Shown here piece by piece: positions 51,505-59,765 of a DNA stretch of 64,000 nt; position 1 is the first letter of the stretch; every line of letters begins with the position of its first letter. The position numbers and the translations under genes are program-made. This DNA is from Streptomyces cellulosae (GTDB lineage: Bacteria; Actinomycetota; Actinomycetes; Streptomycetales; Streptomycetaceae). The notes under the pieces are model-generated. The model was not told the origin of the DNA, made no database searches, and saw nothing but the letters and a program-made list of their open reading frames with translations. The stretch is taken from contig NZ_JOEV01000039.1 of assembly GCF_000721105.1 (NCBI RefSeq), positions 81,514 to 145,513 of the forward strand, in the 5' to 3' direction.

Positions 51505-52317
51505 TCAGTACGCGCTGTTGACGTTGTCCATCGAGCCGTACTTGTCGGCCGCGTAGTTGCAGGCGGCGGTGATGTTGGCGACCGGGTCGTAGATGTTCCA
51601 GGACGTGCCCGGGACGTGGTACGCCTTGAAGGTCGGCGGGATGACCTGGAGCAGCCCCTTCGACGGGATGCCGTTGATGGCGTTGATGTCCCAGTTGTTG
51701 ATCGCGTTCGGGTTGCCGGAGGACTCCCGGATGATGTTGCGGTACAGACCGTTGTACGAACCCGGGATGCCCTTGGACTTCATGATGTCCAGGCTTTCCC
51801 TGATCCAGCCGTTGAGGTTGTTGCCGTACTTCTTCGCGACGGGCTTGATGGGTGCGCGCTTGGCCGCCCGGCTCGCGGCCTCCTTCGCCTTGTGCTCCCG
51901 CTCGGCCTTCTTCTTCGCGGCGGCCCGGGCGGCCTTCTCCTTCACGGCGGCTTCCGCCTTGGCCTTGGCTTCTGCCTTGGCCTTCGCCTCCGCCTTGGCC
52001 TTGGCCTTCGCCTTGGCGTCAGCCTTTGCCTTGGTCTTCGCCTGGGCCTCCGCCTTGGCCTTCTGCTGCGCCTGAATCGCCTTGCCCTGCAGGCTGGTAC
52101 CGGCGAGCTGCTCGGTGACGTCCGAGTGCAGGGCCGTGAGCTGCGCGGAGCTGTACGCCACGCGTGCGGGGGCGCCCGCCGCCTCGGACGTGGTCGTCTG
52201 GCCGCCCGGGACCGCGGTGAAGGCGACGGTGGCGGCGCCGAGCGCGGCGACACCGCTGATCGCGATCTTGTGCGTACGGGTCAGGGCGCGACTTCGGTTC
52301 TTGACGTTCTTGAGCAT
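51505..52317 (-). CDS. Secreted SLT-domain lytic transglycosylase with Lys/Ala coiled coil
   Basis: The protein has 270 residues from ATG at 52317. An N-terminal signal or membrane segment (HKIAISGVAALGAATVAFTAV) is followed by a long helical stretch of repeated Lys-Ala and Glu-Ala units (about residues 90-150) that could bind peptidoglycan or wall polymers. The C-terminal SLT-like domain has the catalytic Glu in NIIRESSGNPNAIN, then GLLQVIPPTFKAYH. It would cleave peptidoglycan outside the membrane. The domain resembles those of resuscitation-type transglycosylases. Confidence 0.87.
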   Translation of the reverse strand: MLKNVKNRSRALTRTHKIAISGVAALGAATVAFTAVPGGQTTTSEAAGAPARVAYSSAQLTALHSDVTEQLAGTSLQGKAIQAQQKAKAEAQAKTKAKADAKAKAKAKAEAKAKAEAKAKAEAAVKEKAARAAAKKKAEREHKAKEAASRAAKRAPIKPVAKKYGNNLNGWIRESLDIMKSKGIPGSYNGLYRNIIRESSGNPNAINNWDINAINGIPSKGLLQVIPPTFKAYHVPGTSWNIYDPVANITAACNYAADKYGSMDNVNSAY

Positions 52318-52428
52318 GGCGAATGGACCTCTTCGAATAGCGCGGAGGTCGCTCTTCGTCCGGCGGGGACACGTGCTTCCGGCACAAACGCCGCGGGCGG
52401 AACCCACGGCGCTGAGCGACGGCAGCCA

Positions 52429-52457
52429 TTCTTAGCGGCCGCAAAAACCTTAGGCAA
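52429..52457 (-). promoter_or_regulatory. Probable promoter of the transglycosylase gene
   Basis: On the minus strand TTGCCT (52452-52457) and TAAGAA (52429-52434) are 17 bp apart. This gives a leader of about 100 bases. I looked for the c-di-AMP (ydaO) riboswitch that controls related genes in Streptomyces and did not find its conserved motifs. Confidence 0.5.
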
Positions 52458-52500
52458 AGGTGTGACGTACGAAGCCGGGTAGTGGATCAGGGAAGGGCAA

Positions 52501-52530
52501 AACGGGACAGACCAAGACGTCTGCCCCGTT
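52501..52530 (-). terminator. Terminator after queA
   Basis: Arms 52501-52512 and 52519-52530 pair over 12 bp with one wobble and a 6-nt loop. Read on the minus strand the stem is followed by a T-containing run (tttgcccttcc). It lies 84 bases past the queA stop. Confidence 0.6.
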
Positions 52531-52613
52531 CGCACAGGGAGGCTTTGTCTCCTATCTCCGCTAGTACGTGATGTGCGCCCTATGTGCCGGCTCACATCGG
52601 TCCCGCGGCACTC

Positions 52614-53738
52614 TCACCAACAGTTGCTGGCGCAATGCTCTGTGTGAGGCTGTGGCGGCAGGATGAGGTGCACATCCCCGAACTCGTGCCACAGGTAGCG
52701 CCCGCGCAGCGCCTCCTCGTAGCTACGCTCGATCGCCGCCCGTCCCGCGACCGCCTCCAGCATCAGCAGATGCGAGGCCTGCGGCTCGTGCAGCCCGGTC
52801 AGCAGCCCGTCCACGGCACGCACCCCGCGCTCCGGGGTGACCACCAGATCGGTCCACCCGGCACGCGCGCGTACGGCCCCGTCCGGCCCGGTGGCCGACT
52901 CCACGGCCCGCACGGCGGTCGTCCCGACCGCCACCACCCGCCCGGCCCCCGCCCGCACCGCGTTGATCAACCGCGCCGACGCCTCCGGCACCGAGAACCG
53001 CTCCGGATACGGCGGCTCGTGCGCCTCGGCCGAGGCCACCCCGGTGTGCAACGTGATCGGCGCGAACTGCACACCCCGGCTCACCAGCTCCGCGACCAGC
53101 CGCGCGGTGAACGGCCGCGCCGCACTCGGCATCTCCGCACTGCCCGACCCGTCCCGCGAGGGCAGCGCGAACACCGTCTGGTACACGGACAGCGGCTGGT
53201 CCCGCTCCGTGTACGAGTAGCGAATGGGCCGCCCGTGCTCCCGCAGCAACCCCGGAACCGGAACCCTCGCTCCGCGGTCCCTGGCCCACCACAACCGCTC
53301 GCTGCCCGCGCCCACCGGCTCCTCCAGCACCAGCCGCACACCCGCCGGCAGCAACACCTCCGTCCCCGCGGGCCCTCCCGCACGCGCGCGCGTGGTGCCG
53401 CGTCCGTCCGGATCCCGCAGCTCGACCGCCCACTGCCCGTCGTCCCCGCGCGTGGAGAAGTGCACCACCACGCGCGCGTGCCCGATCCGGCCGTCGACCG
53501 CGGCGGCCAGCGTGGGCGAGGTGTTCACGACGAGCAGGTCCCCGGCCCGCAGCAGCCGGGGCAGCTCCACGAAAGCGTGGTGCGACACCTCCGTGCCCCG
53601 CGACCCGAGCAGCCGTACGGCATCCCGGTCGAGCCCGGGCCCACGCTGCTCGACCGGTACCCGCGCCGACAGCTCCTCCGGCACCTTCCCCCACGCTCGA
53701 ACGGGCTCGAGCGGGGTGACCTCGGTGGCCGGCGTCAT
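52614..53738 (-). CDS. queA: S-adenosylmethionine:tRNA ribosyltransferase-isomerase-like protein QueA
   Basis: This encodes 374 residues from ATG at 53738; the open frame continues far upstream as an antisense artefact over the SDR gene. QueA stretches include LLRAGDLLVVNTSPTL, RYSYTERDQPLSVYQTVFAL, TLHTGVASAEAHEPPYPERF and GTTAVRAVES. QueA adds the epoxycyclopentanediol ring to 7-deazaguanine in tRNA during queuosine synthesis. Other queuosine genes are not in this window, so the role in this host is uncertain. It overlaps the SDR stop (ATGA). Confidence 0.85.
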   Translation of the reverse strand: MTPATEVTPLEPVRAWGKVPEELSARVPVEQRGPGLDRDAVRLLGSRGTEVSHHAFVELPRLLRAGDLLVVNTSPTLAAAVDGRIGHARVVVHFSTRGDDGQWAVELRDPDGRGTTRARAGGPAGTEVLLPAGVRLVLEEPVGAGSERLWWARDRGARVPVPGLLREHGRPIRYSYTERDQPLSVYQTVFALPSRDGSGSAEMPSAARPFTARLVAELVSRGVQFAPITLHTGVASAEAHEPPYPERFSVPEASARLINAVRAGAGRVVAVGTTAVRAVESATGPDGAVRARAGWTDLVVTPERGVRAVDGLLTGLHEPQASHLLMLEAVAGRAAIERSYEEALRGRYLWHEFGDVHLILPPQPHTEHCASNCW

Positions 53739-54430
53739 CGGGACTCCAGCAGCGCGGGGGCACCGTAGCGCCCGCTCGCCGGACGCTCGTCCAGCAGCCG
53801 CAGAAACGCCGGCACCACACTCCCCGGCTCCGGCCGTGGGTCCTTGTCGTCCGGTACGGCCGCCGCGTACAGGTCGGTCGCCATGTCCCCAGGGTCGACC
53901 GCCCAGACCCGCAGACCGGGCTCCTCCTCGCCCAGCACCGCCGAGAGGTGGTCCAGGGCCGCCTTCGACGCCCCGTAACCGCCCCACGTCTCGTACGCCT
54001 CGGCGGCCGCGTCCGAGCTGACGGCGATCACCGCGCCCGCCTCGGAGGCCCGCAGCAGCGGCAGCGCCTCCTGGACCAGGCCGAGCGCGGCGACCACGTT
54101 CACCTCGAGGGCCCGCCGCAGTCCCTCCAGGGGCAGCCCCTCCAGCCGGACCAGTGGCTCGGCGCCCAGCGCGCTCGCGTTGTTCACCAGCAGATCGACC
54201 CCGCCCAGCTTCCAGGCCGCCGCCACCAGCTCGGAGCGGTGCCCCGCGTCCGTGACGTCCCCGGGCAGGGTCGTGACGCGTGTCCCGTGGGCTGACACGG
54301 CCTCGGCCGCCGCAGCAAGGGCCTGGGCGCCCCGAGCGTCCAGCACCAGATCCCAGCCACGGGCGGCCAGAGCCTCGGCCAGCGCCCGCCCCAGCCCCTT
54401 CGAAGCCCCCGTGATGATCCCTACCGGCAT
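53735..54430 (-). CDS. SDR family NAD(P)-dependent oxidoreductase
   Basis: The protein has 231 residues from ATG at 54430. The Rossmann motif is TGASKGLG, with NNAS and the catalytic YGASK later (TWGGYGASKAALDHL). The substrate is unknown. It is translationally coupled to queA, so a metabolic link is possible, though SDR genes often ride along by chance. It is divergent from the histidine-kinase gene. Confidence 0.9.
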   Translation of the reverse strand: MPVGIITGASKGLGRALAEALAARGWDLVLDARGAQALAAAAEAVSAHGTRVTTLPGDVTDAGHRSELVAAAWKLGGVDLLVNNASALGAEPLVRLEGLPLEGLRRALEVNVVAALGLVQEALPLLRASEAGAVIAVSSDAAAEAYETWGGYGASKAALDHLSAVLGEEEPGLRVWAVDPGDMATDLYAAAVPDDKDPRPEPGSVVPAFLRLLDERPASGRYGAPALLESR

Positions 54431-54615
54431 GCCACACGTCCCCTCGTCCTCGACGCCTCCTGATCGGCGTGCCCCCAACGTAGGAACCGGGCCGCCCGCC
54501 CCGCCTCCGACGGGGGCCGCAACCGGCGAGGCCCTTCGCCCTAGGTCTTCCGGCCCAGGCGAGCGCCGCCACAGGTCGGATACGGACTGTCACACCCCGC
54601 CGGTACCGTGAGGGC

Positions 54616-55761
54616 ATGAGTCAAGGGCCCCGGTCCGGCCTCGCCGCGGTGAGCTCCGCGCTGCTGGCCATGAGCAGGCACCTGGAGGTGCGCGACGTCC
54701 TCAAGACGATCGTCGCCTCCGCCCGTGAGCTGCTCGACGCGCAGTACGCCGCCCTCGGCGTCCCCGACGACCACGGCGGCTTCGCCCAGTTCGTGGTCGA
54801 CGGCGTCAGCGACGCGCAGTGGAAGGCCATCGGCCCGCTCCCGCGCCAGCACGGCATCCTCGCCGCGATGCTGCACGAGGCCCGGCCCGAGCGTCTCGCC
54901 GACGTCCGCAAGGACCCCCGCTTCGAGGGCTGGCCCTCCGCCCACCCCGACCTGGTCGACTTCCTGGGACTTCCCATCCGCGACGGCGACGAGGTCATCG
55001 GCGCCCTATTCCTCGCGAACAAGAACTGTCCCAAGCCGGAAGGCAGCTGCGGCTTCACCGAGGAGGACGAGGAACTCCTGGCCATCCTCGCCCAGCACGC
55101 CGCGATCGCCCTCACCAACGCCCGCCTCTACGAACGCAGCCGCGAGCTCACCATCGCCGAGGAGCGCTCCCGCCTCGCCCACGAACTGCACGACGCGGTC
55201 AGCCAGAAGCTGTTCTCCCTGCGCCTGACCGCCCAGGCCGCCGCCGCCCTGGTCGACCGCGACCCGTCCCGCGCCAAGGGCGAACTCCAGCAGGTGGCCG
55301 CGCTCGCCGCCGAGGCGGCCGACGAACTGCGCGCCGCGGTCGTCGAGTTGCGCCCGGCGGCCCTCGACGAGGACGGTCTGGTCGCCACCCTGCGCACCCA
55401 GATCCAGGTCCTCGACCGCGCCCACACCGCGCGCGTGACCTTCACGAGCCACGGCGTCCGCGCCCTGCCCGCCGCCCAGGAGGAAGCCGTGCTCCGCGTC
55501 GCCCAGGAAGCGCTGCACAACGCCCTGCGGCACTCGGGCGCCGCACACGTCGACGTGACCCTGGACCGGCGCGGCGGCGGAGCGGTCCTGCGCGTGACGG
55601 ACGACGGCAGCGGCTTCGACCCGAAGGGCATACGCCGCGCGGGACGTCACCTCGGCCTGGTCTCCATGCGGGACCGCACGAGCGGCGTCGGCGGCACACT
55701 GGCCGTGGAATCGGCGCCCGGCAAGGGCACCACGATCGAGATGGAGATCCCCGGTGGCTGA
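54616..55761 (+). CDS. GAF-domain sensor histidine kinase (NarL/DesK-type)
   Basis: This encodes 381 residues from ATG. A GAF domain covers about residues 20-170 ([27 protein letters not shown], then [19 protein letters not shown]). The dimerisation/phospho-acceptor region is [19 protein letters not shown] with His192. The HATPase part has [18 protein letters not shown] and [10 protein letters not shown]. There are no membrane helices, so the signal is sensed in the cytoplasm. The next gene is its response regulator, overlapping by 8 bp. Confidence 0.93.
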   Translation: MSQGPRSGLAAVSSALLAMSRHLEVRDVLKTIVASARELLDAQYAALGVPDDHGGFAQFVVDGVSDAQWKAIGPLPRQHGILAAMLHEARPERLADVRKDPRFEGWPSAHPDLVDFLGLPIRDGDEVIGALFLANKNCPKPEGSCGFTEEDEELLAILAQHAAIALTNARLYERSRELTIAEERSRLAHELHDAVSQKLFSLRLTAQAAAALVDRDPSRAKGELQQVAALAAEAADELRAAVVELRPAALDEDGLVATLRTQIQVLDRAHTARVTFTSHGVRALPAAQEEAVLRVAQEALHNALRHSGAAHVDVTLDRRGGGAVLRVTDDGSGFDPKGIRRAGRHLGLVSMRDRTSGVGGTLAVESAPGKGTTIEMEIPGG

Positions 55762-56395
55762 ACCGATCAAGGTGTTGCTGGTGGACGACCACCAGGTGGT
55801 CCGCCGGGGCCTGCGCACGTTCCTCGAAGTCCAGGACGACATCGAGGTCGTGGGCGAGGCGGCCGACGGCACCGAGGGCGTCGCCCGCGCCGAGGAACTC
55901 AAACCCGACGTCGTCCTGATGGACGTCAAGATGCCGGGTATGGACGGCGTCGACGCCCTCCGCAAGCTCCGCGAACTGAACAACCCCGCGCGCGTGCTCA
56001 TCGTCACCAGCTTCACCGAGCAGCGCACGGTCGTCCCGGCCCTGCGCGCGGGCGCCGCAGGCTACGTGTACAAGGACATCGACCCCGACGCCCTGGCCGG
56101 TGCCATCCGCTCCGTGCACGCGGGCCACATCCTTCTCCAACCCGAGGTGGCCGGCGCCCTGTTGTCCCAGGACGACAACAACTCGGGGCAGGGCAGAGGC
56201 GGTTCGCTCACCGAGCGGGAGCGGGAGGTCCTCGGCCTCATAGCCGACGGCCGCTCCAACCGCGAGATCGCCCGTGCCCTGGTGCTGTCCGAGAAGACGG
56301 TCAAGACGCACGTCTCGAACATCCTGATGAAACTCGACCTGGCAGACCGCACCCAGGCCGCCCTGTGGGCCGTACGCCATGGCGTGACCGGCTGA
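55754..56395 (+). CDS. NarL/LuxR-family response regulator
   Basis: The protein has 213 residues from GTG. The receiver has Asp11/Asp12, phospho-acceptor Asp57 (VVLMDVKMPGMDG) and Lys near 106 (YVYKDID). The LuxR-type HTH spans about residues 149-204 (LTEREREVLGLIADGRSNRE, then SEKTVKTHVSNILMKLDL). It forms a two-component pair with the GAF kinase and lies directly upstream of chpE, so a link to development or surface stress is possible. Confidence 0.95.
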   Translation: MAEPIKVLLVDDHQVVRRGLRTFLEVQDDIEVVGEAADGTEGVARAEELKPDVVLMDVKMPGMDGVDALRKLRELNNPARVLIVTSFTEQRTVVPALRAGAAGYVYKDIDPDALAGAIRSVHAGHILLQPEVAGALLSQDDNNSGQGRGGSLTEREREVLGLIADGRSNREIARALVLSEKTVKTHVSNILMKLDLADRTQAALWAVRHGVTG

Positions 56396-56563
56396 AACGC
56401 GCCCGGCGCCCACGCGGGGCGGCAATATGGAGCGATCCACTCCGGTCTGAGATTCATACCGTCGTGGGAATGTCCCCCGGATGGCGCATCCTTCACGGAT
56501 CTCCACCGTTCTCCAGTGCGTGCTGCGGCGACTGCCGCGGCAATCGCTAGGGAGGGCTCAGAA

Positions 56564-56806
56564 GTGAAGAACCTGAAGAAGGCAGCGGCCGTGACGATGG
56601 TGGCCGGCGCGCTGGTCGCCGCCGGCGCCGGAATGGCTTCCGCCACCGACGCGCACGCCGACGGCAAGGCCGTGGGCTCGCCTGGCGTCGCCTCGGGCAA
56701 CCTCGTCCAGGCCCCGGTGCACGTCCCGGTGAACGCGGTCGGCAACAGCGTGAACGTCATCGGCGTGCTGAACCCCGCCTTCGGCAACCTCGGCATCAAC
56801 AGCTGA
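56564..56806 (+). CDS. chpE: Short chaplin without cysteines (ChpE-like)
   Basis: This encodes 80 residues from GTG with ggaggg eleven bases upstream. A signal peptide ends near ASATDAHA. The mature chaplin domain is GNLVQAPVHVPVNAVGNSVN, then VIGVLNPAFGNLGIN. Both Cys of ordinary chaplins are missing, as I recall for S. coelicolor ChpE (SCO1800). Chaplins are secreted amyloid-forming proteins that coat aerial hyphae. A hairpin terminator follows. Confidence 0.93.
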   Translation: MKNLKKAAAVTMVAGALVAAGAGMASATDAHADGKAVGSPGVASGNLVQAPVHVPVNAVGNSVNVIGVLNPAFGNLGINS

Positions 56807-56833
56807 CACCGGTCGCCGAGCGGCCAGTGACCT

Positions 56834-56863
56834 CCGGCCTCCCGGACTCTTCCGGGAGGCCGG
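56834..56863 (+). terminator. Hairpin after chpE
   Basis: Perfect 12-bp arms (56834-56845 and 56852-56863) surround the loop actctt, 27 bases past the chpE stop. Confidence 0.8.
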
Positions 56864-56938
56864 TCCGCTGTCGTCCGGCCGGTCGCACGGCAGTCGTACC
56901 CGGCTTCCCGCGCAGTTCCGGATCGCTCCCGCGTTGAT

Positions 56939-57037
56939 CAGTGCAGGACCCGCGGCCGGGCCGGACACGCTCTCGCCGACGCGTCCGCCTGGCGCGCGAT
57001 CGCCGAGACCAACGGGATCGACGACCCGCGCGCCTGA
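56939..57037 (+). pseudogene. LysM-like fragment
   Basis: An open stretch without its own start ends at TGA (57035-57037) and reads LADASAWRAIAETNGIDDPRA in its last part. This closely follows the C-terminal LysM pattern of phage-tail or contractile-injection-system tube-associated proteins (WRAIAEANGIDDPR type). Only about 30 codons remain and no partner genes are near. It is probably the end of a deleted gene. Confidence 0.5.
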
Positions 57038-57065
57038 CCACCGGCACCGGACTCGTCCAGGCCGT

Positions 57066-57230
57066 GTCGCCGCGGGCGCGGGGGTGCCGACGCCGCCGTC
57101 AGATCACCGGGCGGGGCCTCGGGCAACGTCATCCAGTTCCCGATCCACAGCCCGGTGAACGGCCGCGGCGACACCGTCGACCTCGTCGCCCTGGCGCACC
57201 CCGTCTTCGGCGACGAGCGCGACAACGGTC
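57066..57230 (+). pseudogene. Frameshifted second chaplin
   Basis: In one frame VAAGAGV (from 57066) aligns with VAAGAGM in the chpE signal peptide. Then in another frame ASGNVIQFPIHSPVNGRGDT and VALAHPVFGDERDN (57116-57230) align with the chpE chaplin domain. No start codon and no single frame join them, so the copy is decayed. The pair of neighbouring copies suggests a past tandem duplication. Confidence 0.65.
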
Positions 57231-57249
57231 GACCCCCGCCCCGGCCGAC

Positions 57250-57287
57250 GAGGGGCCCCGCGAGTCAAGGGACTCGCGGGGCCCCTC
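57250..57287. terminator. 17-bp perfect hairpin before the 57.3-kb gene
   Basis: Arms 57250-57266 and 57271-57287 are fully complementary with a 4-nt loop (aagg). It lies 33 bases past the stop of the minus-strand gene that ends at 57321 and can also stop reading from the pseudogene side. Between 56864 and 57250 I see only the two remnants described. Confidence 0.85.
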
Positions 57288-57320
57288 CGCGCTGCATCAC
57301 CCGCCTCGCGAAGCCGGCGC

Positions 57321-58160
57321 TCACCGCACCCCGCGCTCCCGTTCCTCCACATACGCGTTGTAAGCCGCGACCTGCGCCCTCCGAGCCGTCCGCTCCACCG
57401 GTCGCAGAGCCTCGGAACGCGCCCCCATCTCCGCGGAACTGACCGCACCCCCGTGCCCGTTCTCGTACGCCAGCGACACGAGCAACCCCACCCGCTGCGC
57501 CAACTCCAGCACCCGCACCGCCCGCGGCGGATACCCCGGCGCCAGTACCTCCCGCCCCCTCCCGCCCGTCACCCGACCACCGCCCCTCGACGAGGCGCTG
57601 CGCGCCGGCCCATCGACTCGCGCCCGATACGCCTCGACCGCCGCCTCGGCCACCGGCCCCGACCCGGCCACATCGAGCCGCGTCAGCACCTCGGTCGCCT
57701 CCCGCAGCGCCTCCGCCAGCTCCCGCTCGGCCTCCCCGAGCGACGGCACATCGGCCGGCGGTGCCTCCCGCACCGGCAGCACACGCCACACCACCTCGAC
57801 ATGCACATCACCCTCGGGACCGACCTCGTACACCTCCGGCACCAGCCCGAGTGCGGCCCCGTGACAGACCACGGCCTCCTCCGCGTCCAACGCCCGGGCG
57901 TTGAACTCCGGCGGCCCGCTCAGCCCCAGCGGATGCCCGGGCGCGGGCAGCGCGACCCGCAGGCCCGTGACACCGAGCGACCGCAGCCGCCCCAGCGCGA
58001 GCGTCAGACCGACGGGCGCCGACTCACCCGGCAGCCCCTCCACCCGGTGCACGGCGTCCTCCCCGACGATCGAGAGCACGGCGTCGTCCGGCGAGACAAA
58101 TCCGGCCAACAGGGCATTTCCCCAAGAGGCGAGGCGTCCAGAGCGTGGTTCCGTGAGCAT
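57321..58160 (-). CDS. Conserved actinomycete protein of unknown function
   Basis: This encodes 279 residues from ATG at 58160. The N-terminal half is a soluble alpha/beta fold (AVLSIVGEDAVHRVEG, then GLRVALPAPGHPLGLSGPPE). The C-terminal half is mostly helical with charged residues. There is no signal peptide or membrane segment. I recognise it as a widely conserved Streptomyces hypothetical protein. It is divergent from an ABC ATPase gene. Confidence 0.75.
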   Translation of the reverse strand: MLTEPRSGRLASWGNALLAGFVSPDDAVLSIVGEDAVHRVEGLPGESAPVGLTLALGRLRSLGVTGLRVALPAPGHPLGLSGPPEFNARALDAEEAVVCHGAALGLVPEVYEVGPEGDVHVEVVWRVLPVREAPPADVPSLGEAERELAEALREATEVLTRLDVAGSGPVAEAAVEAYRARVDGPARSASSRGGGRVTGGRGREVLAPGYPPRAVRVLELAQRVGLLVSLAYENGHGGAVSSAEMGARSEALRPVERTARRAQVAAYNAYVEERERGVR

Positions 58161-58311
58161 CCCCCCACCCTAAGGACCGGACCGATGGAATGTCCGGGGC
58201 CACCCGTGGCGTAGATTTCCTTGAGGGCTGCGCCCACCGGCGCGGCGGACCGAGCCACAGGCTTACGCGACAGCCGAGACCGGCCACACAGCAAGGGGAG
58301 ACAACGCGCTC

Positions 58312-59109
58312 ATGAGCGATGTTCTGGAGCTTCAGGACGTATCCGTGGTCCGTGAGGGCCGGGCTCTGGTGGACCAGGTCTCCTGGTCGGTCAAGGAGGG
58401 CGAGCGCTGGGTCATCCTCGGCCCGAACGGCGCCGGCAAGACCACCCTCCTGAACGTCGCGTCCAGCTACCTCTACCCCAGCAAGGGCACCGCCACCATC
58501 CTCGGCGAGACCCTCGGCACCCCCGGCACCGACGTCTTCGAGCTGCGCCCCCGTATCGGCATGGCCGGCATCGCCATGGCCGACAAGCTGCCCAGGCGCC
58601 AGACCGTCCTGCAGACCGTGCTCACGGCCGCGTACGGCATGACCGCCGGCTGGCAGGAGGAGTACGAGGAGATCGACGAACAGCGCGCCCGCGCCTTCCT
58701 CGACCGCCTCGGCATGAGCGACTACCTGGACCGCAAGTTCGGCACCCTCTCCGAGGGCGAGCGCAAGCGCACCCTCATCGCCCGCGCCCTGATGACCGAC
58801 CCCGAGCTGCTGCTCCTCGACGAGCCCGCCGCCGGCCTCGACCTCGGTGGCCGCGAGGACCTCGTACGCCGGCTCGGCCGCCTCGCCCGCGACCCGATCG
58901 CCCCGTCGATGCTGATGGTCACCCACCACGTCGAGGAGATCGCCCCCGGCTTCACCCACGTGCTGATGATCCGCCAGGGCAGGGTTCTCGCCGCCGGCCC
59001 GCTGGAGCTCGAACTCACCTCCCGCAACCTCTCCCTCTGCTTCGGACTCCCTCTCGTCGTCGAACAGGTCGGCGAGCGTTGGACCGCGCACGGCCTCCCG
59101 TTGTCCTGA
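58312..59109 (+). CDS. ABC transporter ATP-binding protein
   Basis: The protein has 265 residues. It has Walker A GPNGAGKTT, a signature in TLSEGERKRTLIARAL, Walker B LLLLDEPAAGLDLGG and the switch His in VTHHVEEI. No permease gene is adjacent. The sequence resembles the ModF/YlmA-like class of stand-alone ABC ATPases rather than an importer. The transported substrate, if any, is unknown. Confidence 0.92.
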   Translation: MSDVLELQDVSVVREGRALVDQVSWSVKEGERWVILGPNGAGKTTLLNVASSYLYPSKGTATILGETLGTPGTDVFELRPRIGMAGIAMADKLPRRQTVLQTVLTAAYGMTAGWQEEYEEIDEQRARAFLDRLGMSDYLDRKFGTLSEGERKRTLIARALMTDPELLLLDEPAAGLDLGGREDLVRRLGRLARDPIAPSMLMVTHHVEEIAPGFTHVLMIRQGRVLAAGPLELELTSRNLSLCFGLPLVVEQVGERWTAHGLPLS

Positions 59110-59204
59110 AACCCCCTCCGGTCCTGTGAAGACCCCGGTAAGAAGCTCTTTCCGGACCTTCGGCGCCCTGTCGGCGGCACGACTCGCAGCCCTACCATGA
59201 CCAT

Positions 59205-59636
59205 GTGAACGACATCGACGCATGGGTGTGGTGGCTCGTCGGCGCGGCAGCGCTCGGAATCCCGCTCGTGGTCACCGCGCTGCCGGAGTTCGGCATGTTC
59301 GCGGTGGGCGCCGTGGCCGCCGCGATCGCGGCCTCGGTGGGCGGCGGCGCGGTCGTCCAGGTGCTCACCTTCGTGATCGTCTCGGTCGCCCTCATCGCCG
59401 TGGTACGGCCCATCGCCGCGCGACACCGCACACAACGACCCCAACTCGCCACCGGAGTGGACGCGTTGAAGGGCAGACAAGCCGTCGTCCTGGAACGCGT
59501 CGACGGTTCCGGCGGTCGGATCAAGCTCGCCGGCGAAGTCTGGTCGGCCCGCTCCCTCGACACCGGTCACGCCTACGAAGTGGGCCAGGAAGTGGATGTC
59601 GTGGAGATCGAGGGAGCCACCGCGATCGTGATGTGA
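59205..59636 (+). CDS. nfeD: NfeD family protein
   Basis: This encodes 143 residues from GTG. Three N-terminal membrane helices are followed by the OB-fold domain of NfeD (ALKGRQAVVLERVDGSGGRI, then EVWSARSL and VVEIEGATAIV). NfeD proteins act with SPFH/stomatin-type proteins, and the next gene encodes one, which supports the assignment. Confidence 0.92.
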   Translation: MNDIDAWVWWLVGAAALGIPLVVTALPEFGMFAVGAVAAAIAASVGGGAVVQVLTFVIVSVALIAVVRPIAARHRTQRPQLATGVDALKGRQAVVLERVDGSGGRIKLAGEVWSARSLDTGHAYEVGQEVDVVEIEGATAIVM

Positions 59637-59701
59637 CCTCGTACGACGTAACTGGACGGAACGGCCACGAGGTTCGCGGCGGTCTGTCACACTCGACCAG
59701 C

Positions 59702-59727
59702 AAGATCTTCAACAACCATAAGATCTT
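59702..59727. promoter_or_regulatory. Pair of AAGATCTT palindromes before the SPFH gene
   Basis: The octamer aagatctt occurs at 59702-59709 and 59720-59727, 18 bp centre to centre. This is an AT-rich island in a GC-rich gap and ends about 40 bp before the SPFH start. It could be a regulator-binding pair. The same octamer lies inside the hairpin loop at 38499. Confidence 0.4.
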
Positions 59728-59765
59728 CCGAAAGCGCCGAGGCGGAGAAGGGTACGGGGAGCACG

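Noticed and set aside
52318..52613. Possible c-di-AMP (ydaO) riboswitch in the transglycosylase leader
   Set aside because: Related wall-hydrolase genes in Streptomyces have it, but the conserved GGGUGAAUC-type and ACCCGA-type elements are not present on the minus strand. A sigma-70-like promoter explains the region better.
57155..57442. Independent gene starting at GTG 57155
   Set aside because: The first 25 codons are the chaplin remnant, the rest crosses a terminator hairpin and is antisense to the 57.3-kb gene.
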